Below the pieces are notes generated by a model. The model saw only the letters and a list, made by a program, of their open reading frames with translations. It did no database searches and had not been told where the DNA came from. Both the position numbers and the translations under genes were made by a program. From NCBI RefSeq assembly GCF_000297395.2, contig NZ_HF570108.1:1043910-1086175 (forward strand): a DNA stretch of 42,266 nt, given 5' to 3'. The DNA comes from Micromonospora lupini str. Lupac 08 (lineage in GTDB: Bacteria; Actinomycetota; Actinomycetes; Mycobacteriales; Micromonosporaceae). Below are positions 1-8,460 of the stretch, in pieces; within the stretch, counting starts at the first letter, position 1, and each line of letters starts with the position of its first letter.

Positions 1-130
1 GGCCCGCCGCCCTGGCCGGACGCCCCGGCCCGCCACCCGGCCCGGCGACGCGGCCGGACGCCGCTGCCGCGCCGGAGACCGTGGCGGCGTCGGGGTTGGA
101 GTCGGTGGGTGCCCGGGTACTGCGGGCGGA
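1..130. other. Left edge, no assignable gene
   Basis: These bases are GC-rich and open in several frames, but no frame has a start, ribosome site and recognisable protein together. On the minus strand a GTG at 134-132 overlaps the stop of the TIGR03089 gene as GTGA, and the translation that follows is very arginine-rich. That could be the cytoplasmic head of a membrane protein cut off by the window edge. I cannot confirm a gene here. Confidence 0.3.
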
Positions 131-820
131 TCACGGGAGGGTGCGGGTGGCCTTCTCCGTGGCCTGGCGGCCTGCCAGGCGGGCCGGGTCGAGGTTGGCG
201 CAGAGGACGATCGTGGCCGCCCGGGTGAGCGGCGCCAGCAACCAGTCGACCGGGTCGGGATAACGGTCGGCGTCGACCAGGACCCGGGCCCCCGGCTCGA
301 TGCCCAGCTCGGTGGCGCGGGCCTCGGCGCGGGCCAGCAGTTGCGCGTCGGCGGGGCCGGGACCGGACCGTGGGGTGAAGTGGTCGCCGTGCCCGCGCAC
401 CTCGACCACGTAGTCGGCGAAGCCGGGCGGAACCTGCCGCAGCGGGGCGGCGAGCGGGGCGAGGCCCAGGGCGTACCGCTCGTCGGCGGACCAGGACTGT
501 GCCTCGTCGAGCCGGTCGGCGGCGGCGAAGAGGACGTCCACCGCGCCCGGTGTGTCGACGACAGTCACCTTGGCCGACCAGCAGCCCAGCAGCACGGCGG
601 CGGTCTGCCAGTGCGGAGGGAGCAGCACGCCGGCCGGTGTGCCCGGCGCGAGGCCGACCTCGTCGACGAGGAGGTTGGCGGTCTTCGACACCCAGTTGGC
701 GAGGGTGGCGCCGGAGAGTTCGGTGCGGTCGCCGGTGGAGTCGTCGTACCAGGTGAGCAGCGGTCGGGTCGGGTCGGACGCGATCGCGTCAGCGAACACC
801 CGGGCAATGTTGTCGGCCAT
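131..820 (-). CDS. TIGR03089 family protein
   Basis: The 229-residue product has the layout of the actinobacterial TIGR03089 family. These are short relatives of the N-terminal part of AMP-binding (ANL) enzymes, here with a segment reading PLLTWYDDSTGDRTELSG near residue 20 and a hydrophobic PPHWQTAAVLLGCW stretch. No adenylate-forming P-loop or C-terminal lid domain is present, so it is unlikely to be a complete acyl-CoA ligase. Its function is not known. I chose the ATG at 820 rather than an upstream start at 868 because the extra 16 residues are low complexity and a -10-like TATCGT (829-834, minus) lies 8 bases upstream, which suggests a leaderless message. It is divergent from the glycosyltransferase gene, an arrangement compatible with a cell-envelope setting. 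Confidence 0.8.
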   Translation of the reverse strand: MADNIARVFADAIASDPTRPLLTWYDDSTGDRTELSGATLANWVSKTANLLVDEVGLAPGTPAGVLLPPHWQTAAVLLGCWSAKVTVVDTPGAVDVLFAAADRLDEAQSWSADERYALGLAPLAAPLRQVPPGFADYVVEVRGHGDHFTPRSGPGPADAQLLARAEARATELGIEPGARVLVDADRYPDPVDWLLAPLTRAATIVLCANLDPARLAGRQATEKATRTLP

Positions 821-828
821 CGGCGCGA

Positions 829-934
829 ACGATACGCCTCCGCCGCCCGTACTCGATGACGATGACAAGTCGGCGTACCGTCGGGTCGCAGTCAGCGTCG
901 GCCCCGTACTCCGGCGTAGGCTTTACCCCGGAGT
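829..934. promoter_or_regulatory. Divergent promoters with inverted repeat
   Basis: On the minus strand, TATCGT (829-834) is a plausible -10 for the TIGR03089 gene. On the plus strand, TAGGCT (917-922) is a plausible -10 for the glycosyltransferase gene; the same hexamer precedes fbiC and the 8500 membrane-protein gene. The plus -10 lies inside an inverted repeat, ACTCCGG (908-914) and CCGGAGT (928-934), separated by 13 bases. This could be an operator or simply a chance GC palindrome. Confidence 0.45.
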
Positions 935-971
935 GTTGTTCCCCACAGACCCACCTTCAAGGAGTCGCCCC

Positions 972-2117
972 GTGACCGCCGGTCGCCCGCCCCGCGTGCT
1001 CATCGACGCCACGAGTGTCCCCGCCGACCGTGGTGGCGTCGGTCGATACGTCGACGGTCTGCTCGGTGCCCTCGGCAAGGTGTGCGGGTCGGGGGTGGAA
1101 TTGGCCGTGGTGAGTCTGCGCACCGACCTGGAGCGTTACACCCGGATGCTGCCCGGCGCGGAGATCATCCCCGCTCCGGCCGCCGTGGCGCACCGCCCGG
1201 CCCGGCTCGCCTGGGAGCAGACCGGCCTGCCGCTGCTCGCCCAGCAGGTCGGCGCGCACGTGCTGCATTCGCCCTTCTACACCTGCCCGCTGCGGGCCGG
1301 GTGCCCGGTCACGGTCACCGTGCACGACGCGACGTTCTTCACCGAGCCGGAGCACTACGACAAGTCCCGTCGCACGTTCTTCCGCAGCGCCATCAAGACT
1401 TCGATGCGTCGCGCCAACCGGGTGATCGTGCCCAGCAAGGCGACCCGTGACGAGCTGATCCGGCTGCTCGACGCCGACCCGACCCGCATCGACGTGGCCT
1501 ACCACGGTGTCGACCACGACGCCTTCCACGCGCCCAGCGAGGAGGAGAAGGCCCGCGTGCGCGCCCGGCTGGGCCTGGGCAACAGCACGTACGTCGCCTT
1601 CCTCGGCGCCAAGGAGCCGCGCAAGAACGTACCCAACCTCATCCGCGGCTGGGCCCGTGCGGTGGCCGACCGGGCCGATCCGCCGGCCCTGGTGATCGCC
1701 GGCGGGCAGGGGCACGACGACGACATCGACCGGGCGGTGGCCGAGGTCCCGTCCCACCTGCGGCTGCTGCGCCCCGGCTACCTGCGCTACGGCGACCTGC
1801 CCGGCTTCCTCGGCGGCGCTCTGGTGGCCGCCTACCCCTCCTACGGCGAGGGTTTCGGGCTGCCGATCCTGGAGGCGATGGCGTGCGCCGCTCCGGTGCT
1901 GACCACCCCTCGGCTTTCGCTGCCGGAGGTGGGCGGCGACGCGGTGGCGTACACGTCGGAGGACGCGGAGCAGATCGGCACCGACCTGGCGGCCCTGCTC
2001 GACGACGAGCAGCGTCGGTTGTCGCTGGCGAAGGCCGGCTTCGACCGGGCCAAGGAGTTCACCTGGGAGTCCAGCGCCGAGGTGCACATCGCCGCGTGGA
2101 GTCGCGCCCGGTCGTGA
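972..2117 (+). CDS. GT4-family glycosyltransferase
   Basis: The 381-residue protein has the two Rossmann-like halves of a GT-B glycosyltransferase. The C-terminal half has the GT4 signature YGEGFGLPILEAM, with the two conserved glutamates at about residues 293 and 301, and a GAKEPRKN segment resembling the start of the nucleotide-sugar-binding half. This family transfers sugars with retention of configuration, often mannose or glucose from GDP- or UDP-sugars, onto lipids or polysaccharides at the cytoplasmic membrane face. The GTG at 972 has AAGGAG about 8 bases upstream and begins directly before the core fold. manC lies 64 bases downstream in the same direction, so a mannosyltransferase using GDP-mannose is a reasonable but unproven guess. 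Donor and acceptor cannot be read from sequence. Confidence 0.9.
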   Translation: MTAGRPPRVLIDATSVPADRGGVGRYVDGLLGALGKVCGSGVELAVVSLRTDLERYTRMLPGAEIIPAPAAVAHRPARLAWEQTGLPLLAQQVGAHVLHSPFYTCPLRAGCPVTVTVHDATFFTEPEHYDKSRRTFFRSAIKTSMRRANRVIVPSKATRDELIRLLDADPTRIDVAYHGVDHDAFHAPSEEEKARVRARLGLGNSTYVAFLGAKEPRKNVPNLIRGWARAVADRADPPALVIAGGQGHDDDIDRAVAEVPSHLRLLRPGYLRYGDLPGFLGGALVAAYPSYGEGFGLPILEAMACAAPVLTTPRLSLPEVGGDAVAYTSEDAEQIGTDLAALLDDEQRRLSLAKAGFDRAKEFTWESSAEVHIAAWSRARS

Positions 2118-2181
2118 CCGTTCGTGCCCTCTCGTGGTGACCCGTGCCACTGCGCGGGGATGCGTCGGGCATGATGTGCGG

Positions 2182-3273
2182 ATGCTTTATGCGGTCATCC
2201 CGGCAGGTGGCAGCGGCACAAGGTTGTGGCCGTTGTCCCGCGCCGGCCACCCCAAGTTCCTCCACCCGCTGACCGGCACCAGCGCCTCGCTGCTCCAGGC
2301 GACCGTGGAACGGCTCGCGCCGCTCACCACGCCGGATCGGACCCTTGTGGTCACCGGCGCCGCGCACGTCGCGGCGGTCGCCCGGCAGTTGACCGGGCTG
2401 CCGGAGGAGAACATCCTGGTCGAGCCGTCCCCTCGGGATTCCTGCGCGGCCATCGCGCTGGCCGCGGCGGTGATCGCACAGCGTGACCCGGACGCGGTCA
2501 TGGGGAGCTTCGCGGCCGACCACCTGATCCGCGACCCCGACAGTTGGGTGCGCACGGTGCAGGAGGCGGTCCGGGGGGCCGAGCACGGCTTGCTGATGAC
2601 GGTCGGCATCACCCCGACCCGTCCGGAGACCGGCTACGGCTACCTGGAGACCGGCGACGAGACCGAGGGCACGCCGTGGCGCACGGTGGCCGAGTTCAAG
2701 GAGAAGCCGGCCGCCGAGGTCGCCGAGGCGTACGTCCGTTCGGGCCGGCACCTGTGGAACGCGAGCATGTTCGTCTGGCGGGTGGACGTGTTCCTCGCCG
2801 AGTTGGCCCGCCAGCAGCCGGCGCTGCACGCGGGCGTCACCGCGATCGCCGCCGCCTGGGGCACTCCGGAGCAGGACGACGTGCTCGGCACGGTCTGGCC
2901 GACGCTGCCGAAGATCTCCGTGGACTACGCGGTGATGGAGGGCGCGGCCACCGCGGGTCGGGTCGCCACCGTGCCGGGCGACTTCGGCTGGAACGACGTC
3001 GGTGACTTCCACACCCTGGGTGACGTGCTGCCGGCCGACGACGCGGGCAACGTGGTGCTCGGCACGGACGCCAAGCCGGGCGTGCTCCTGCGGGACACCG
3101 CCAATCTGGTGGTGGTGCCGCAGTCAGGGCGGTTGGTGGCTGTCCTCGGTGTGCGCGACCTGATCGTGGTGGACACTCCGGACGCGGTGCTGGTCTGCCC
3201 ACGTGACCGGGCTCAGGACGTCAAGGCCCTGGTCGACGAGCTCAAGGAGCGAGGCGAAGAGGGCTACGTCTGA
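2182..3273 (+). CDS. manC: Mannose-1-phosphate guanylyltransferase
   Basis: The 363-residue protein opens with the nucleotidyltransferase signature GGSGTRLWPLSR (about residues 8-19) and contains further family blocks such as VEPSPRDSCAAIALAA and FNLWNASMF-like FVW segments. It makes GDP-mannose from GTP and mannose-1-phosphate in the cytoplasm, feeding glycolipid and polysaccharide mannosylation. The length fits a single-domain enzyme without the phosphomannose isomerase extension, and that activity is supplied by manA at 38174. I chose the ATG at 2182 because the fold starts immediately after it; an upstream GTG at 2134 would add 16 residues of no recognisable character. Its last 32 bases overlap the 3' end of the convergent NUDIX gene. 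Phosphomannomutase and isomerase genes lie about 32-35 kb to the right. Confidence 0.93.
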   Translation: MLYAVIPAGGSGTRLWPLSRAGHPKFLHPLTGTSASLLQATVERLAPLTTPDRTLVVTGAAHVAAVARQLTGLPEENILVEPSPRDSCAAIALAAAVIAQRDPDAVMGSFAADHLIRDPDSWVRTVQEAVRGAEHGLLMTVGITPTRPETGYGYLETGDETEGTPWRTVAEFKEKPAAEVAEAYVRSGRHLWNASMFVWRVDVFLAELARQQPALHAGVTAIAAAWGTPEQDDVLGTVWPTLPKISVDYAVMEGAATAGRVATVPGDFGWNDVGDFHTLGDVLPADDAGNVVLGTDAKPGVLLRDTANLVVVPQSGRLVAVLGVRDLIVVDTPDAVLVCPRDRAQDVKALVDELKERGEEGYV

Positions 3274-3859
3274 GGGCCGCGAGGGCCGGCGTGACCAGTT
3301 GTGCGGTCCCGCCGGCCAGCGGCTCGGGCAGCCGGTCCGGTGGGAACCAGCCCAACTCCTCGGCCTCGTCGCTGATCTGCTCCACCGCGCCGCTCGGGGC
3401 GACCACGGCGAACCGGACGTCGTAGTGGCGCGACCCGCCCTGGCAGAGCACCTCGTGCACGTCGATGTCGATCGGCACGGGGTCGATGCGCAGGTCGGCG
3501 ATGCCGGACTCCTCGGTGGCCTCCCGCAGGGCGGCCCCGACCAGGGTGTGGTCGACCGGCTCGCAGTGCCCGCCGAGCTGCACCCAGCGCGAGAACTTGG
3601 CGTGCAGGCAGAGCAGCACCCGGGAACCGGTCGGGTCCAGCACCAGCGCGCTGGCGGTGACGTGGCCGGGACGGTGCTGCCGGCTCATCGCGACCGGCCC
3701 GGCGGCGAGCAGCGCGAGGGTCCGGTCCCGCGCGTCGGCCGCCGCCGGGCTGGTCGGCTGCCAGCCCTCCAGCAGCGCGACCGCGTCGGCGTGCAGCGTC
3801 GCGTACGACGCGGGATCGGTGGGGTCGACGACGGGTCCGGTGAGCGCGGTGTCAGGCAC
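3242..3859 (-). CDS. NUDIX hydrolase
   Basis: The 205-residue protein has a NUDIX box: GGHCEP is followed by ALREATEESGI, matching the REUxEExGU core with the glycine-histidine variant common in this subfamily. NUDIX enzymes cleave nucleoside diphosphates linked to another group and need a divalent metal held by the box glutamates. About 70 residues precede the fold, and the C-terminal SDEAEELGWFPPD segment is typical of the family. The GTG start at 3859 sits 39 bases from the divergent gene at 3899. Substrate is unknown; house-cleaning of oxidised or non-canonical nucleotides is one possibility. Its 3' end overlaps manC tail-to-tail. Confidence 0.87.
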   Translation of the reverse strand: MPDTALTGPVVDPTDPASYATLHADAVALLEGWQPTSPAAADARDRTLALLAAGPVAMSRQHRPGHVTASALVLDPTGSRVLLCLHAKFSRWVQLGGHCEPVDHTLVGAALREATEESGIADLRIDPVPIDIDVHEVLCQGGSRHYDVRFAVVAPSGAVEQISDEAEELGWFPPDRLPEPLAGGTAQLVTPALAALRRSPLRLAP

Positions 3860-3886
3860 CCCGTCACTGTACGAGCGCGCCCTCCG

Positions 3887-3892
3887 TACTCT
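3887..3892 (+). promoter_or_regulatory. -10 element of a leaderless gene
   Basis: TACTCT ends 6 bases before the GTG at 3899, so transcription would begin at or beside the start codon. No ribosome-binding site precedes that GTG, as expected for a leaderless message. Confidence 0.5.
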
Positions 3893-3898
3893 GGCGCG

Positions 3899-4945
3899 GT
3901 GACCCTGCGACTCGTCGAATTCGTGGTGGCCGGCAACGAGGCCAGCGATCTGCTGCCGGTGCGGTCGTCGGCCCTGCTGCGGTCGTACGGTGCTCGGCGG
4001 GGTTTCTGGACGGTGCTGGACGAGGGCCCGGTGGAGCGCTGCCTCGCCCTGCTGCTGGAGTTGGACGACGGTACGTGGACGGCCCGGCACGTCACGGCGG
4101 ACGCCGGGGTCGAGAACGGCCGGACCGAGGACGGTGAGGCGCTCGCCCACCACGACGGCTGGGTGTACGTCTTCGGCTCCCACTTCGGCTCGAAGGCGGG
4201 CCCGTTGCGCCCCCGTCGGGCGTTCGTGGCCCGGTTCCGGGAGGACGACGCGGCGGCCGGCCCGCTGCCGGTGCACGTGGTGCGCAACCGGTTCCGGCTG
4301 CACCGGGCGGTGAACGACGCCCTCGCCGCGTCGCCACTGACCCTGCTGCCGGCGGGGGAGCGGGTGCGCGACCGGTTCATCGTGGAGACCCTGGCCCGGG
4401 GGACCAGCCGGGCGAAGAGCTGGGTGAGTCGCCTCGCCCCCGACGACCTGCCGTTGAACGTGGAGGCCGCGGCCTTCACCCCGGCCGGCACGGTGCTGCT
4501 CGGGTTGCGGTTCCCGGTCACCGAGGCCGGCGAGCCGATCCTGGTGGAGGTGTCCGGCGTGCCGGGCATGTTCGCCGCGGACCCGGTGTGGCCCCGGGCG
4601 CTGGGGGCGTACGCGGTGACCGGGGTGACCCCGCCGGGCGAGCTGACCGGCTTCCGGGCGATGGTGCCGACGCCGGACGGCGGGTACGCGGCAGTGATCG
4701 GCTCGATCGACGCGCTGGGCAAGGGGTCGGTGCTGCTCGACGACCATCCGGACGGGGGTGCGGTCACGTCCCGGCACGTGCGGTTCCGGCTGCCGGTGGG
4801 GCGGACGGACGACTCGTGCCGACTGGTCGGTGAGCTGGCGGCCGACCTGGCGCCGTTCCACCACGTCGAGGGCCTGGCCGAGCTGGACGGGCGGCCGTTC
4901 TACGTCACGGACGAGGACCACCGGGTCGCGCTCTGGGTCGGCTGA
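3899..4945 (+). CDS. Uncharacterised actinobacterial protein
   Basis: The 348-residue protein has no signal peptide or membrane segment. It contains repeated blocks that alternate short strands and charged turns, for example HHDGWVYVFGSHFGSKAGPL near residue 85 and HHVEGLAELDGRPFYVTDED at the C-terminus. This looks like a beta-propeller-type or similar all-beta fold, and I associate it loosely with DUF6910/DUF6929-type proteins without being able to verify the family. No catalytic motif is evident. It reads away from the NUDIX gene with only 39 bases between the starts, and the GTG at 3899 fits a leaderless message from TACTCT. A stem-loop follows 35 bases after the stop. Function unknown. 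Confidence 0.75.
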   Translation: MTLRLVEFVVAGNEASDLLPVRSSALLRSYGARRGFWTVLDEGPVERCLALLLELDDGTWTARHVTADAGVENGRTEDGEALAHHDGWVYVFGSHFGSKAGPLRPRRAFVARFREDDAAAGPLPVHVVRNRFRLHRAVNDALAASPLTLLPAGERVRDRFIVETLARGTSRAKSWVSRLAPDDLPLNVEAAAFTPAGTVLLGLRFPVTEAGEPILVEVSGVPGMFAADPVWPRALGAYAVTGVTPPGELTGFRAMVPTPDGGYAAVIGSIDALGKGSVLLDDHPDGGAVTSRHVRFRLPVGRTDDSCRLVGELAADLAPFHHVEGLAELDGRPFYVTDEDHRVALWVG

Positions 4946-4980
4946 GCGGGTAGGCGCACCACGGCGATGGGATGACCGGA

Positions 4981-5023
4981 CGGCACCTCTGCGGAGCAAG
5001 GGCCGCAGACCCTCGTGGTGCCG
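4981..5023 (+). terminator. Nested stem-loop, probable terminator
   Basis: CGGCACC (4981-4987) pairs with GGTGCCG (5017-5023), and inside it TCTGCGG (4988-4994) pairs with CCGCAGA (5003-5009). It lies just after the gene ending at 4945 and has no T-tract, which is usual for high-GC actinobacteria. Confidence 0.5.
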
Positions 5024-5235
5024 CCCGATCACCGGTCCCTCCCCGGTCCCCGGTGCCCCGGCACCGGACGCGTCCATGACGTGTCGGGTGCCGTGCTCGG
5101 GCACTGGAAGCATGCCTAACCGGCCCCGAAGGCGTCGAGGTTTTTCAACCCAGGCTTAAAGATGGAGATAACTGCCGCCCGGGTAGAGTCGAACGGTCGC
5201 CCGGCATCCCTCTGCCGGCGACACGGGAGCGCTCC

Positions 5236-6234
5236 ATGCTGAAGATCCACTTTTCCGGCGAGGACATCCTTCGGACCCGGGTGGCGCCGGCGGCCGACCC
5301 GGTCTGGGAGCTGGTCCTCAGCCTGCACGTGTTGCAGGGCCGCAACCGCGACCCGCTGACCTCGACCTGGCGGCGCACCGTGACCCGCGGACTGCGCCAG
5401 GACGCGTCCTCCGAGCAGCTCCGGCTGCTCTTCGCCCTGAATCCGCCGCGCGGCTACTTCCCCGACTTCCTCACCCCGTACGCAAGCGTCGAGGGTTTCG
5501 AGGCGGGGCTGGAGGCGGTCCGCAGCACGCCGATCGAGCTGCTCCAGCGGGACCTGACCCTGGTGGCGGCCGACAACCAACTGCCGGCCTCGGCCTCCGC
5601 GCTGGCCCGGGGTGACGTGGCGACGCTGCGCCACCTCGCGGATTCGATGGAGCAGTACCGGTCGCTGGCGATCGGCCCGTACTGGAGCCGGATCCAGTCG
5701 GCGGTGGCGGCGGACCGCACCCGCCGCGCGCGGGCTCTGCTCGACGGTGGCGTCGAGGGGCTGTTGGCCAGCCTCCGCCCACGGATGCGGTGGGACAGCG
5801 GGGTGCTGGAGGTGCGCGACTACCCGCACAGCCGGGAGCTGCACCTGGACGGCCGAGGGCTGCTCCTGGTGCCGTCGTTCTTCTGCGCGGGCACCCCGGT
5901 CGCCCTGCTCGACCCGGCGCTGCCGCCGGTACTGGTCTACCCGGTGGACCGGCTGGGCGGGCTCGCCACGACCGACGGCGACGCGCTCGCCGCGTCGAGC
6001 GCCGGCCGCGACTCGCTGGCCGCGCTGCTCGGCCGGACCAGGGCGGCGGTGCTGGAGGTCAGCGACGACGGCTGCACCACAGGCGAGGTGGCCCGCCGGC
6101 TCAACATCTCACCGGCGGCGGCCAGCCAGCACGCCACCGTGCTGCGCAACGCGGGCCTGCTCGTCAGTCACCGCGACCGCAACACCGTGCTGCACACGCT
6201 GACCCCACTGGGCCGGGCCGTGCTGGACGCGTGA
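5236..6234 (+). CDS. ArsR-type winged-helix regulator
   Basis: The 332-residue protein has a C-terminal winged helix-turn-helix (about residues 270-330). There CTTGEVARRLNISPAAASQH forms the helix-turn-helix and NAGLLVSHRDRNTVLHTL the wing. The first 250 residues form the sensor-like domain shared by a group of long actinobacterial ArsR regulators, whose ligand is generally unknown. No cysteine pair of the metal-sensing ArsR type is present, so metal sensing is unlikely. The ATG at 5236 has GGGAGC about 6 bases upstream. It stands alone, with 290 bases of non-coding DNA before it and a convergent fbiB after it, so it probably controls itself or a distant target. An AT-richer stretch at about 5145-5170 may hold its promoter. 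Confidence 0.85.
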   Translation: MLKIHFSGEDILRTRVAPAADPVWELVLSLHVLQGRNRDPLTSTWRRTVTRGLRQDASSEQLRLLFALNPPRGYFPDFLTPYASVEGFEAGLEAVRSTPIELLQRDLTLVAADNQLPASASALARGDVATLRHLADSMEQYRSLAIGPYWSRIQSAVAADRTRRARALLDGGVEGLLASLRPRMRWDSGVLEVRDYPHSRELHLDGRGLLLVPSFFCAGTPVALLDPALPPVLVYPVDRLGGLATTDGDALAASSAGRDSLAALLGRTRAAVLEVSDDGCTTGEVARRLNISPAAASQHATVLRNAGLLVSHRDRNTVLHTLTPLGRAVLDA

Positions 6235-6258
6235 CCCCTCTCTCCGCTCGTCTCTTCG

Positions 6259-6325
6259 CGCGTCGATCATGAAGTTGTCGCCCTGACACGCCGAGGTGAC
6301 GGGCAACAACTTCATGATCGATGCG
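6259..6325. repeat. Palindromic intergenic repeat, family 1
   Basis: An inverted repeat has 21-base arms at 6263-6283 and 6301-6321 with one mismatch. The left arm begins TCGATCATGAAGTTGT and the right arm ends ACAACTTCATGATCGA. A few more pairs extend it to 6259 and 6325, and the loop is 17 bases. It lies between the convergent ends of the ArsR and fbiB genes, where it could end transcription in both directions. It is unlike either neighbour in composition and looks like a dispersed REP or MITE-like element. Confidence 0.75.
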
Positions 6326-6368
6326 GAGGGCGGCGACGCTGGGAGAGGCCCGGCGGGTTGGGGTCTGG

Positions 6369-7457
6369 TTACAGGGCGAGGGCGGCGCTGGCCGGGCTGC
6401 CGGCCGGCGGGGGCAGCAGCGTCGACCGGACACCCTCGGCGGCCAGGGCGACGCGCAGCCGGTGCAGGTCGGCGCCGAAGCGGACCAGGTCCATCGGGTC
6501 GAGCGGCGCCGGGGCGGTGCCGAGCACCAGCGCGCTGGCGTCGGCCGGCCAGCCCGGCACCTCGGCGACCAGGCCGGCGCGTACCTCCGCCTCGTCGACA
6601 AGGGTGAAGACGGTGCCGGGGGTGACCACCTCGGCCACCGCGTCGAGCGCCCGTCGCACCGCGGCCGGGTCGGCCGGCTCGGGGCCGACCGCCTCGGCGA
6701 GGGTCGCGGCCTCGGCCAGCCCGGCCGCGCGGGCCTCGGCGGTGCCCAGCGAGAACAGGTCCTGCGCGGCATCGCGGATCAGCGTCCGCGCGCCGTCGGA
6801 GTCGTCCGTGCGGGTGGCCGCGAGGTAGCCGCGCACCACGGCCACCGGCACCTGGTCACACTTGCCCTTGATCAACTCGCCGGCGCCGGCCAGCTCGTCC
6901 ACCACTGCCATCTGGGTCAGTTGCAGCTCGTTGCCGTACGGGTCCACCTCGCCCCGATGGTCGCGGATGGCCGGCATCCCGGCCACCCCGAGCGCGACGT
7001 CGGTCAGCCCGTTGCGCCAGGGTCGGCCCATGGTGTCGCTGATGATCACCGCGACGTCCAGGTCGTACCGGTCCCGCAGCGCGGCGCGCAGCTCCCGGGC
7101 CGACGCGTCCGGGTCCACAGGCAACAGCACCAGCCGGGTCTTGTCGACGTTCGACGCGTCGATCCCGGCGGAGGCCATCACGAAGCCGTGGTGGGTCTGC
7201 ACGATCCGGGTCGGCCCCCGGCTGGCCACCACCCGGGCGGTCTCGCCGGCCAGCACCTCCTCGCGGGCGACCAGCCGCTCCGGCCCGTCCGCCGGGACGT
7301 CGACCAGCCGTCCCTCCGCCTTGGAGACGATCTTGCTGGTCACCACCAGCACGTCGCCGTCGCGCAGCCAGGGCGCGGCGGTGGCGATCACCGCCGCCAG
7401 GTCGTCACCCTCGGTAACATGGCCGATGCCCAGCACCGGCAGGATCTCCAGCCTCAC
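6369..7457 (-). CDS. fbiB: F420:glutamyl ligase FbiB, shortened C-terminus
   Basis: The first 245 or so residues of this 362-residue protein are a CofE-type F420-0:gamma-L-glutamyl ligase. Recognisable blocks are VVTSKIVSKAEGRLVD, QTHHGFVMASAGIDASN, VIISDTMGRPWRNGLTDVA and GYLAA. The enzyme adds the polyglutamate tail to coenzyme F420-0 with GTP. Mycobacterial FbiB is about 448 residues because it also has an FMN-binding nitroreductase domain of roughly 200 residues that reduces dehydro-F420. Here only about 115 residues follow the ligase. They keep family-like fragments (LRVALAAEGVRSTLLPPPA) but are too short for an FMN-binding nitroreductase. The GTG start overlaps the fbiA stop as GTGA, so the two are translationally coupled. 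Confidence 0.93.
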   Translation of the reverse strand: MRLEILPVLGIGHVTEGDDLAAVIATAAPWLRDGDVLVVTSKIVSKAEGRLVDVPADGPERLVAREEVLAGETARVVASRGPTRIVQTHHGFVMASAGIDASNVDKTRLVLLPVDPDASARELRAALRDRYDLDVAVIISDTMGRPWRNGLTDVALGVAGMPAIRDHRGEVDPYGNELQLTQMAVVDELAGAGELIKGKCDQVPVAVVRGYLAATRTDDSDGARTLIRDAAQDLFSLGTAEARAAGLAEAATLAEAVGPEPADPAAVRRALDAVAEVVTPGTVFTLVDEAEVRAGLVAEVPGWPADASALVLGTAPAPLDPMDLVRFGADLHRLRVALAAEGVRSTLLPPPAGSPASAALAL

Positions 7458-8401
7458 GTCAACTCCACCGCGGCGCGGACCATCGCCGCCGTCGCCGCCT
7501 CGTCGGTCATCCGCAACGGCATCGCGCGGACCGTCACCTCCGGCACCAGCGTGCCGGCGTCCTCCTCGGCCACCAGCCAGCCGTCCAGCAGCCCACCGGC
7601 CGCCCGACCGCCGTACAGGCGGCCCACCCCGGCCGCGCTGCACTCGACCCCGAGCACGGCGAGACAGCGGTCGGCCATTCCCCGGACCGGGGCGCCGCCG
7701 ATGATCGGCGAGACACCCACCACCGGCGCCGGGCCGTCGGTCACCGCCTCCCGCATCCCCGGTACGGCAAGCACCGGCGCGATGCTCACCACCGGGTTGC
7801 TCGGCGCGATCAGCACCAGGTCGGCCGAGGCGATGGCCTCTTGCACCCCGGGTGCCGGCTTCGCCGTGTCCGCGCCGACGAAGACGAAGCGGTGGGTGGG
7901 GATGTCGGCCCGATAGCGCACCCACCACTCCTGGAAGTGGATCGCCCGTTGGCCCTGGTCGTCCTCGACCACGGCGTGGGTCTCCAGCCGGTCGTCGGTC
8001 GCCGGCAGCAGGCGTACGCCGGGCTGCCATCGGGTCGACAGCGCCTCGGTGACCGCGCTCAGCGGGTAGCCGCCGTTGAGCATGGTGCTGCGCACCAGGT
8101 GGGTGGCGATGTCCTTGTCGCCGAGGCCGAACCAGGTCGGCTCGGCCCCGTACGCGGCCAGCTCCTCCTTGACCGTCCAACTCTCGCCGACCCGGCCCCA
8201 ACCCCGCTCGGGGTCGGCGCCGCCGCCGAGCGTGTACATGACGCTGTCCAGATCGGGACAGATCTTCAACCCGTGCAGCCACAGGTCGTCGCCGACGTTG
8301 ACCACGGCGGTCACCTCGGCGCCGACCTCCCGGGCGTACTCCCGGACGCCGAGCAGGAACCGGGCGCCGCCGATGCCGCCGGCCAGAACCACGATGCGCA
8401 T
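7454..8401 (-). CDS. fbiA: 2-phospho-L-lactate (PEP) transferase FbiA
   Basis: The 315-residue protein begins MRIVVLAGGIGGARFLLGV, the phosphate-binding loop of CofD/FbiA. It also has DSVMYTLGG, GLGDKDIATHLVR (residues about 95-107), APSNPVVSI and SPIIGGAPVRGMAD, all typical of this family. FbiA joins the phosphoenolpyruvyl or phospholactyl moiety carried on GDP/GPP to FO (the deazaflavin made by FbiC), giving (dehydro-)F420-0. I chose the ATG at 8401 over one at 8410 because GAGG lies 9 bases before 8401, while the upstream ATG has no room for a ribosome site. It heads the fbiA-fbiB operon and shares a compact divergent promoter with the membrane-protein gene at 8500. Confidence 0.95.
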   Translation of the reverse strand: MRIVVLAGGIGGARFLLGVREYAREVGAEVTAVVNVGDDLWLHGLKICPDLDSVMYTLGGGADPERGWGRVGESWTVKEELAAYGAEPTWFGLGDKDIATHLVRSTMLNGGYPLSAVTEALSTRWQPGVRLLPATDDRLETHAVVEDDQGQRAIHFQEWWVRYRADIPTHRFVFVGADTAKPAPGVQEAIASADLVLIAPSNPVVSIAPVLAVPGMREAVTDGPAPVVGVSPIIGGAPVRGMADRCLAVLGVECSAAGVGRLYGGRAAGGLLDGWLVAEEDAGTLVPEVTVRAMPLRMTDEAATAAMVRAAVELT

Positions 8402-8450
8402 GTCGACCATCCTCGCGTACGTGACGCCTCCGGTCCGTCGGTGGCCGTAG

Positions 8451-8460
8451 AGACTAGGCT
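8451..8460. promoter_or_regulatory. Overlapping divergent -10 elements
   Basis: AGACTAGGCT contains TAGGCT (8455-8460) as a plus-strand -10 for the gene at 8500 and, on the minus strand, TAGTCT (8456-8451) as a -10 for fbiA. The two share 2 bases, giving a bidirectional promoter of the overlapping type. Confidence 0.5.
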
